Shown: positions 9,056 to 15,400 of the stretch, piece after piece
How the letters are laid out: the number at the start of each line of letters is the position of its first letter
Position numbering within the stretch: the stretch's first letter is position 1
Assembly: GCA_964577255.1 (NCBI GenBank)
Contig: CAZNYM010000004.1
Span: 1-64,000, forward strand
Reading direction: 5' to 3'
From: Micavibrio_C sp964577255
GTDB lineage: Bacteria; Pseudomonadota; Alphaproteobacteria; Micavibrionales; Micavibrionaceae
DNA length: 64,000 nucleotides
Notes under the pieces: generated by a model
The model's database searches: none
What the model was told of the DNA's origin: nothing
Seen by the model: only the letters and a program-made list of their open reading frames with translations
Program-made: the position numbers and the translations under genes

Positions 9056-9196
9056 CAGGATAGAGTCCTAGATCTGCAGTATGAGCCCCTGAGCGAATCG
9101 CTCACTTTACAGGGTACGGGCCAAGCGGGGGGTCGGTCAACCCGATTTGGTTATTTTAGAAGGGGTTAGACTCAAGGAGAGGGAAAACCGAGTCAA

Positions 9197-10039
9197 TCAG
9201 CCGCCTACAGGCATGGTCAGCTCGTCGAACGTGGTGCCTTTGTCCGGCCCGTCGCCTTCATAAACGATGCGGATGGTGCCACCCGGCACGGCGTCGACAT
9301 CGAGACGGATACGCCCCTCGCGCTTGGTGATCTCGGAGAACACGTTGACGTTGTTGGTGATGCCGATCTGCCGTTCCGACTCGCCGGGCGGGGTCCAGTA
9401 AGCGATCAGCTTGCCCATGGTGCTGTGGGTGCCGCTGCGGGTCAGCGTCATTTTCAGCATCGGTTTCCCCCCCGGTTTGGGCGGCGGCGTGAAATAAGGA
9501 TTGGAAATAGCGGCCGAGGCCACGGCCGACCCCTTGCGAATGATGATCGGCACGGCGATGCCGACATTCATGCCGAGTTGTATATCAAGGCCCTTGCCAG
9601 GACGTTTTCTTGCCGGCGTGGCAGCGGCATTCTGCAGCAGCATATGGACGCGGTAATCGCCATCGGGAAGGTCGGGCGGGCGCCGCAGCGACACGCGGAT
9701 TTTCTGCTTGCGGCCGGGTTCGAGCGTCACCTGGCGCGGGCTGAACATCAGCATTTTGGCGGGATCGAATTCAGGGTTTACGGGCCCCTCCTTGGTATCG
9801 TATCCGCCGGTTTCGTTCTGCCACAGATGTTCCAGCTTGATGCGGAAGGTCGATACATCCTTGTCAGTATTGACCAGGTTGATGTCGTGCATACGGTCAC
9901 GATCGAGGAAGATGAGGCGCACCGGCATGATCAGCATGTCGGCCCGCGCCGCGAACGGCTGGAAAACCGTCATCAGGGCCAAGCCTGCTAGGAACGATAG
10001 CATGAATTGCCGAAAACGGTGTGCAAGCAGAAGCTTCAT
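9197..10039 (-). CDS. fimbrial-type periplasmic chaperone
   Basis: A 280-residue secreted protein with signal peptide (hydrophobic LAGLALMTVFQPFAARA, cleavage near residue 33) and the two-domain immunoglobulin-like layout of chaperone-usher chaperones. The first domain has PVRLIFLDRDRMHDINLVNT and the edge-strand region MLMFSPRQVTLEPGRKQKIRV, where the R-Q-V-T-L-x-P-G-x-x-Q-x-I-R-V pattern is the family hallmark. The second domain begins near VGIAVPIIIRKG. It should bind nascent pilus or fibre subunits in the periplasm and deliver them to an usher. It lies 12 bp after the minor DUF4402 gene with a strong GGAGG ribosome-binding site, and the usher-like gene is divergent 1.5 kb away. Confidence 0.85.
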   Translation of the reverse strand: MKLLLAHRFRQFMLSFLAGLALMTVFQPFAARADMLIMPVRLIFLDRDRMHDINLVNTDKDVSTFRIKLEHLWQNETGGYDTKEGPVNPEFDPAKMLMFSPRQVTLEPGRKQKIRVSLRRPPDLPDGDYRVHMLLQNAAATPARKRPGKGLDIQLGMNVGIAVPIIIRKGSAVASAAISNPYFTPPPKPGGKPMLKMTLTRSGTHSTMGKLIAYWTPPGESERQIGITNNVNVFSEITKREGRIRLDVDAVPGGTIRIVYEGDGPDKGTTFDELTMPVGG

Positions 10040-10051
10040 GGGTATACCCTC

Positions 10052-10522
10052 CTAGAAAACGAATACGATTGTCAAGTCGACACCATCGCTGTAGGGCCCG
10101 CTGGGGTAATAGCTGCCGTTACCGTTAAGGCGCAGCGTACCCCCCAGATACAGCATGGCGTCGCCGTTATTGTCGGTGATCGGGTTGTTGTGCGTGATGT
10201 CGATGATCTCCATTTCCTGGCCCGTACCCGTATCGTTCAGGGTCAGTTCACCGTCGTCGATGGTGACGCCCAGCGCCGTATTGGGGGTTAGGGCGTCGAG
10301 TATGTATTCGCCACGCTGCGGCGCATCGCCTATAATAAAAGCCGGATCGGCGACATAGTTGCCCGTGTTGGGGTCGATAATGATCGTGTGCTGGGCGTCG
10401 TTATTGCGCAGGCCAAAGCGCCCAAAGCTCAGATCCTGGTCGATCGTCAACTGCTGGGCGCTCGCCTGTGCAGGGGCAAAAAAAGCTGCGCCGCAAACGA
10501 TTAAGGCTGTCAGAAGTCTCAT
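10052..10522 (-). CDS. DUF4402-like secreted subunit (second, probably minor)
   Basis: A 156-residue protein. I start it at 10522 because MRLLTALIVCGAAFFAPAQASA is a clean signal peptide cut before QQLTID; a longer frame from 10624 would overlap the previous gene and lacks one. The mature part has the pattern of DUF4402 beta-sandwich proteins: DLSFGRFGL near the N-terminus, a GEYILDALTPNT strand, and an ending with hydrophobic alternation (DLTIVFVF). It probably forms part of a surface fibre with the next gene upstream. A strong hairpin separates the two, which suggests lower expression of this one. Confidence 0.7.
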   Translation of the reverse strand: MRLLTALIVCGAAFFAPAQASAQQLTIDQDLSFGRFGLRNNDAQHTIIIDPNTGNYVADPAFIIGDAPQRGEYILDALTPNTALGVTIDDGELTLNDTGTGQEMEIIDITHNNPITDNNGDAMLYLGGTLRLNGNGSYYPSGPYSDGVDLTIVFVF

Positions 10523-10533
10523 ACCCGAAAAGA

Positions 10534-10568
10534 TAAAGCCCGCTGGCACAGCGTGCAAGCGGGCTTTA
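10534..10568 (-). terminator. hairpin between the two DUF4402 genes
   Basis: The arms 10534-10543 and 10559-10568 are perfectly complementary over 10 bp, with an inner GCAC/GTGC stem in the 15-nt loop and a T-rich stretch after it on the minus strand. It lies between the stop of the first subunit and the start of the second. It would reduce read-through or stabilise the upstream message, as often seen after major pilin genes. Confidence 0.65.
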
Positions 10569-10589
10569 TAAGAAACTTTTCGTATCCGT

Positions 10590-11198
10590 TTAGTAAGCCA
10601 TGCGCACTTCGAAGCTGCCCGCATAAGCGCCGGTCAGATAGTTGTCTGCCGTCGCTTCGGTCTGGATCGATGCGCCCAGGAGGATCGTCAGCGCGCCACC
10701 GGCGGAGGTTGCCTCGTTGCCGGTTACGGGTCCCGAAAGGTTGCCCGGGGTGGTCAGATCGTCACTGATCTCGACGATTGCCAGTGTCGGGTTCGGTGCT
10801 GCGCACAGGGCACAGGCCAGAGCCGTCGGGTTGCTGTAATCGACATAGATTTCCTGCGTCGGGAAGGCGTTGGTGATCGCCAGTGAACCGGCGGTGCCGG
10901 TGTTGTCATCAGAAACAAGGTGGGCTGCGCCCGCTGTGTCTTCGGTGATGGCGCCGGCGGTGCTCAGAACCATGGTCGCCTGGTCGACTGCGTCAGAAGT
11001 CACACCGATGTTGCCGAAGTCCATGTCGACAACGGCCAAGTCAACGGTGTTGTCCACACCGGCTGTTACGTCGACGACAATGGCTGTGCCCGAATCGAGG
11101 TCATAAGTCGGCTGGGCCCAAGCCTGTCCGCTTGTATAAGCGACAGAGAGTGCCACGGCACTGACGGTCGCCAAGACTTTCAGTCTGTTGAGTTTCAT
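10590..11198 (-). CDS. DUF4402-like secreted subunit (first, probably major)
   Basis: A 202-residue protein. The start at 11198 has GGAG 9 nt upstream; an ATG five codons earlier lacks this. The signal peptide MKLNRLKVLATVSAVALSVA continues to about AQAWA, cut before QPTYDLD. The mature part is acidic, threonine- and alanine-rich, with the DUF4402 elements VVDMDFGNIGV, a GGALTILLGASI strand and the terminal SFEVRMAY, resembling the TGTFTVTVxY ending of such proteins. Two cysteines close together (CALCAA) could form a disulfide. It is first in the operon and directly upstream of the hairpin, which fits a major structural subunit. Confidence 0.72.
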   Translation of the reverse strand: MKLNRLKVLATVSAVALSVAYTSGQAWAQPTYDLDSGTAIVVDVTAGVDNTVDLAVVDMDFGNIGVTSDAVDQATMVLSTAGAITEDTAGAAHLVSDDNTGTAGSLAITNAFPTQEIYVDYSNPTALACALCAAPNPTLAIVEISDDLTTPGNLSGPVTGNEATSAGGALTILLGASIQTEATADNYLTGAYAGSFEVRMAY

Positions 11199-11538
11199 AG
11201 TCAGGTTCTCCATATTGCCCTAGGGTTCGTTATATATCAGTTTTCTGCGTTCTGTGGTATGCACGAAAACTCGAATCCTCGATAAATTTCGCACATATTA
11301 TAACTATCACACGGAACCGCTTAAATCATCCTTAATAACCTGTAAAATTTGATCTTTTCTGGCTCAAGCCCAAACTTTGTAATTATGAAATTGCCATGCG
11401 TTTCAAAAATTTTCATAGCGCAAATGATTTCAAGTGTTTGTCATTTCTTGTTTTCCCCGGAGCTGCATGGTTAACTAAACGTTAAGGCTCCAACGGGCCT
11501 TTTTCTCTTTGGCGCCTTGTTTCTGAAGGCTGCTTTTT
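11199..11538. promoter_or_regulatory. divergent intergenic region of the fibre locus
   Basis: 340 bp without a credible gene, clearly more AT-rich than the flanks, between the divergent DUF4402 operon and the usher-like gene, so it should hold promoters for both. A weak hairpin (AAGGC 11484-11488 with GCCTT 11497-11501) followed by five T residues lies about 35 nt before the usher ATG and might act as a leader attenuator. I cannot assign a specific regulator site. Confidence 0.5.
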
Positions 11539-14500
11539 ATGGTTAAAACGGGATTTTTGTTCGGCACGCTGGTGCTGGTGGGCGTCATGGGCGTCTTTTC
11601 CCCTGTACAGGCGCAGGAGGGCGGGCCTTTGTTCGACAACCTGGAAACGCCCGTGGTCGAAGAACAAGCCGCCCGCCGACCGATCGCCGCCGCGGCGCTC
11701 AAAAATCTGGCCCGTGATTTCGTGCGCCGCATGGACAAGGGTTTTGCCACGGCCGACGAATATATCGCACGCCTGCGCCCCGACGATATCCGCCGCCAGC
11801 GCGCCTTCACCGACATTCCCGATGGCGAAATGCTGCTGCTCGAAGTGCAGCTGGGTCAAGCGAATACAATGATCAAGATCGACCGTCCGGTCACGGCAAT
11901 CAAGCAGGGCCGCGACGTTATGATTTCGCTGTCCGACTTCGTCACTGCCGCCAATTTTGCGGTGCGGGTCGATGCTTCCTCCCGCACCGCCGAAGGCTGG
12001 TATATCCGCGAGAATCAGCCTTTTTCCCTCGATATCGGCGCGGGCCGGATACAGGCAGGCACGCGCGTCTTTGGGCTAAAGCCTGAAGATACGCTGGTGC
12101 AGGATAGCGACATATATATCAGGGGCCAGAGCCTGGCGCACTGGTTCGATTTCGATTTGTTCACCAACCTGGGCCAGCAGAGCATGGAAGTATCGACGCG
12201 CCAGAAGTGGCCGGTACAGGAACACAAGGAGCGCATGGAACGCGGCGACCGCACGCCCGGCAACCAGCCGCCGCCACAATTGCCGCGTCTTGACTCGCCC
12301 TATAAGCTGGTGTCCGTACCCAATATCGATATATTCACGCGCTCGACCTACGACCGGCCCGGAAACACCCGCAAGGGTGAAAGCTTTCATGGCTATACCG
12401 TGCAGACTGGCGGCGATCTTCTGGGGCATACTGTGCAAAGCACCACCATCGGCAATAAAGTTGACAAGGTGTTGACCAGCCGCGTGACATTCAGCCGCGA
12501 TTCCGAGGATGCCGAATTACTGGGGCCCCTCAAGGCGCGGCACTATGAATTCGGCGACGCCCGAACGGTGTCTGTGCCGCTGGCTGGATCGTCGCCCGCC
12601 GAAATGGGCGTGCGCGTCACCAGCAAGGATCCGTTGCAATCCTACGATACGCTGACGACAGTTTCCGGCCAGGCGCCGCCGGGATGGGATATCGAGCTTT
12701 ACCGCAATGATCAGTATCAGGACGTCGTGGTCGCCGGGGTAGACGGGCGTTATGTGTTCGAGGACGTTCTGCTCTATGCCGGCGACAACCGCTTCAAGAC
12801 GGTGCTGTACGGCCCGCAGGGAGAGATCCGCGAGGAATACCAGACCATCGCTGTCAACCCGGCGCTGTATGAATCGAAAAAAGGTTTGTACGATTTCTCC
12901 GTTACAATGCAGAACACCAATACTTACGATAAAGTGCCCGATGATGACATCGACCGGGAAACGCCGCACCTTGCCGGCACCTATGAATACCAGCTTGATC
13001 CCAGCACGACGCTGCGCGGCGGTTTCCGCAGCCGCAGTGAAGGGGATAGCGACAAGCTTTACCTGCAGGCCGGAGGGGTCAAAGTTGTTGGCAAGACAAT
13101 CCTAAACGCTGACATCGCGCAGGATATCGACGGCCCTTACATGGCTTCCGTCACCGCGCGTCATCGTTTTCAGGATCATAACGTTTTGGCCACGGCGCGT
13201 TACGCCACCGAAGATTACACGCCCGGCCGCGATGATTCCGATACAAGGCCGGGTTTTTACAGCCTGTTAGGAGCGGTGCGCGGCTCCATTCCGCTGATGG
13301 ACAAGAAAAAGTCGACTTACGAAGCGAAAACGGAGTATATCGCCCGAACCGACAATTCTTCGCTGCATACTGCCGATCTTTCCACAACGCGGCGGCAGGG
13401 AAAATTGGTGATTGGCAATACACTCAGCTACACCAAGGAAACGTCGACCGAAGGCCTGTCCACCACCAATGTTGAAGGCGCTTTCAATGTCAGGGGCGGC
13501 CTGCGGGGCGTCAACTGGCGCGCCACCAGCCTCTATGACATCTATCCGCAATACCAGACCCGCGCCTATCTGCTCGAGCTATCCAAGCGCTTCGACAAAA
13601 AGCTAAGCGGAGAGCTGGAAGTCAAATACGAAAAACTGACGAACTACAAGGAAGCGACGGCCACCCTGAACTGGTTGGGCCAGCACGCCACGGTTTCGCC
13701 GCGCGTGACGTACGATTCCGAAAACAACCTGAGTGCGTTGATGAACGTTAAATTCGGTCTTTCTTACGACCCCTATAACAGCGACCTCATCATGTCCGGC
13801 CGCTCGCTGGCGAGCAGCGGCGGTATATCTGCGCATGTCTTCCTCGATCGCAACGGCGACAATGTTTTTTCCGAGGGGGATGAGAACATCGAGGGCGCCA
13901 CCGTAGTTGCCATTCATGCGCGGCGCCAGGGATTCACCGATGAAAACGGCGAGACATTTATCTACAACCTGCCGGTTGATAAAGTCACCGACGTCCGTAT
14001 TCAGGATGATACGCTTTTTGATCCGGCCTGGATCTCCGGCTTTTCCGGCGTTTCCATTCGTCCACGCCCCGGGCACGTGGCGCGACTCGAGTTTCCCATT
14101 CATAACGGTGGCGAGATGGACGGCACGCTGCTAGCCACCACGCCGCTTGGCAAACCGCGTCCGGTCAAGAACACGACACTTAATCTACATAACGGCGACG
14201 GCAAGGTGGTGATGAGCGCCATCACGGGGCCGGACGGTTTCTACCTGTTCACGAAGATTCCCCCGGGGCATTACTTCATGCTGCCTGATGTGCGCGATCT
14301 TGCCGCGCAGAAACTGCTCTCTCCCAAGCCCTTGCCGCTGACCTTCACTTTCGACGGTACCATAATGTACGGCAAGAACATCGTGTTGCAGCCGGCGGGC
14401 GTGCAAACAGTGGGCGTGACCATCGCCGAAAACCCGCCTCCTTACATGGAACAATATGACGGTCTGACGCCGGAAATGATGAAGGATGCGCGTTATGTCC

Positions 14501-14826
14501 TCAATCTCGGTTCCTATAACTCAAACCTGCTGATGTCGGTCGTGTGGTACCGGCTTAGCACCCGCTATGCGCCGATCCTGGCCGATGCGCGGCGGCTGGC
14601 GACGCTTGCCGGCACGATGACAGATCCGGAAAACAATATGCACACACTGCGGGTGCGCACAACCGACAGGACTTTTGATCAGGCTTACAACCGCTGCCGC
14701 GCGCTGGCCGCGCGGGGACTGTACTGCGACGTCGAAATCCTGCCGGCAGGGCTGCCGGAGCAAAAACAAGCCCTCTATCTTGGGATCAAGAAAGACGAAC
14801 AGCAGCCCGCTACGGCGCAGGAATAA
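11539..14826 (+). CDS. usher-like outer-membrane protein with SdrD-like and SPOR-like C-terminal domains
   Basis: A 1095-residue protein with signal peptide (about 1-25). N-terminal region: an EMLLLEVQLG strand and DIYIRGQSLAHWFDFDL, as in periplasmic usher domains. About residues 260-440 carry plug-like blocks (LLGPLKARHYEFGD, PPGWDIELYRNDQY, VLLYAGDNRFKTVLYGPQGE). Residues about 450-755 are repeated amphipathic strands ending in aromatic residues, as in a beta-barrel. Then come a calcium-binding SdrD/B-like repeat (VFLDRNGDNVFSEGDE, about 763-790), a carboxypeptidase-regulatory-like fold (about 860-960) and an SPOR-like tail from YVLNLGSYNSN (about 985) to GLYCDVEILPAG. It is inferred to export and anchor the DUF4402 subunits, with the SPOR domain touching peptidoglycan. 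Its 3' end overlaps the convergent thioredoxin gene by 17 bp. Confidence 0.75.
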   Translation: MVKTGFLFGTLVLVGVMGVFSPVQAQEGGPLFDNLETPVVEEQAARRPIAAAALKNLARDFVRRMDKGFATADEYIARLRPDDIRRQRAFTDIPDGEMLLLEVQLGQANTMIKIDRPVTAIKQGRDVMISLSDFVTAANFAVRVDASSRTAEGWYIRENQPFSLDIGAGRIQAGTRVFGLKPEDTLVQDSDIYIRGQSLAHWFDFDLFTNLGQQSMEVSTRQKWPVQEHKERMERGDRTPGNQPPPQLPRLDSPYKLVSVPNIDIFTRSTYDRPGNTRKGESFHGYTVQTGGDLLGHTVQSTTIGNKVDKVLTSRVTFSRDSEDAELLGPLKARHYEFGDARTVSVPLAGSSPAEMGVRVTSKDPLQSYDTLTTVSGQAPPGWDIELYRNDQYQDVVVAGVDGRYVFEDVLLYAGDNRFKTVLYGPQGEIREEYQTIAVNPALYESKKGLYDFSVTMQNTNTYDKVPDDDIDRETPHLAGTYEYQLDPSTTLRGGFRSRSEGDSDKLYLQAGGVKVVGKTILNADIAQDIDGPYMASVTARHRFQDHNVLATARYATEDYTPGRDDSDTRPGFYSLLGAVRGSIPLMDKKKSTYEAKTEYIARTDNSSLHTADLSTTRRQGKLVIGNTLSYTKETSTEGLSTTNVEGAFNVRGGLRGVNWRATSLYDIYPQYQTRAYLLELSKRFDKKLSGELEVKYEKLTNYKEATATLNWLGQHATVSPRVTYDSENNLSALMNVKFGLSYDPYNSDLIMSGRSLASSGGISAHVFLDRNGDNVFSEGDENIEGATVVAIHARRQGFTDENGETFIYNLPVDKVTDVRIQDDTLFDPAWISGFSGVSIRPRPGHVARLEFPIHNGGEMDGTLLATTPLGKPRPVKNTTLNLHNGDGKVVMSAITGPDGFYLFTKIPPGHYFMLPDVRDLAAQKLLSPKPLPLTFTFDGTIMYGKNIVLQPAGVQTVGVTIAENPPPYMEQYDGLTPEMMKDARYVLNLGSYNSNLLMSVVWYRLSTRYAPILADARRLATLAGTMTDPENNMHTLRVRTTDRTFDQAYNRCRALAARGLYCDVEILPAGLPEQKQALYLGIKKDEQQPATAQE

Positions 14827-15400
14827 GGGCTTCCAGGCGGCTTTGCGTTTCCGGCGCCACCCAGTCGCGCGCTGCGCCTGCCACCTTCTCGCGCATGTTC
14901 ATAGCAGGATCGATGATGATGGTCTCCGGCAGGCGCAGCGTGTGAAACACATCCTGGACGATGTCCTTGCCGGGATCATGCAGTACGATGAAGTTGTCAA
15001 GCCCGCGCGCCGCGCGGCCGTAACGGTTCATGAAGCGCTCGATCGCCGCCTTGTCGGCGTCGACCGATACGGCCAGTACGGCAAGCCGTTTGCCCATGCG
15101 CTGCGCCAGCGCGGTCTTGGCCGGAAAATCGGCGATGCAGGGCGCGCACCAGCTGGCCCAGAAATAAAGCAGCACCACCCGACCCCTGAAATCATGGAGC
15201 GCCACGTTCCTGCCTTCGGGGGTTTTAAAAACCACGGCGGGGGCGGGCGTACTGGCAGCGGCTGGTTCATTATGCGTCGGCGCGGAAGGGGTGGGGCCGT
15301 TCCGGCCTGCGTGATTGTCCGCGTAATAGGTCGCGAGCGTCAGGCCTGCCAGCACCGCGCCGATCAGAAGCGTGTTGAGGATTTTAGCGGACATTTTCAC
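14810..15400 (-). CDS. TlpA/ResA-like membrane-anchored thioredoxin
   Basis: A 196-residue protein with one N-terminal transmembrane helix (residues about 8-26), a low-complexity linker and a thioredoxin fold with WCAPC (Cys85, Cys88), preceded by FRGRVVLLYFWASW. The cis-Pro region is LRLPETIIIDP. It should face the periplasm and reduce cysteines. It overlaps the start of translation by 17 bp with the end of the fused ResB-CcsA gene on the same strand, so the likely role is to keep apocytochrome c CXXCH thiols reduced for heme attachment. Met3 is an alternative start. Confidence 0.88.
   Translation of the reverse strand: MKMSAKILNTLLIGAVLAGLTLATYYADNHAGRNGPTPSAPTHNEPAAASTPAPAVVFKTPEGRNVALHDFRGRVVLLYFWASWCAPCIADFPAKTALAQRMGKRLAVLAVSVDADKAAIERFMNRYGRAARGLDNFIVLHDPGKDIVQDVFHTLRLPETIIIDPAMNMREKVAGAARDWVAPETQSRLEALIPAP

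Noticed and set aside
7917..9103. A 13-bp CGATTCGCTCAGGG-like match at both ends of the lipoprotein gene in opposite orientation
   Set aside because: Too short and imperfect to call an insertion boundary; no target-site duplication or transposase is present.
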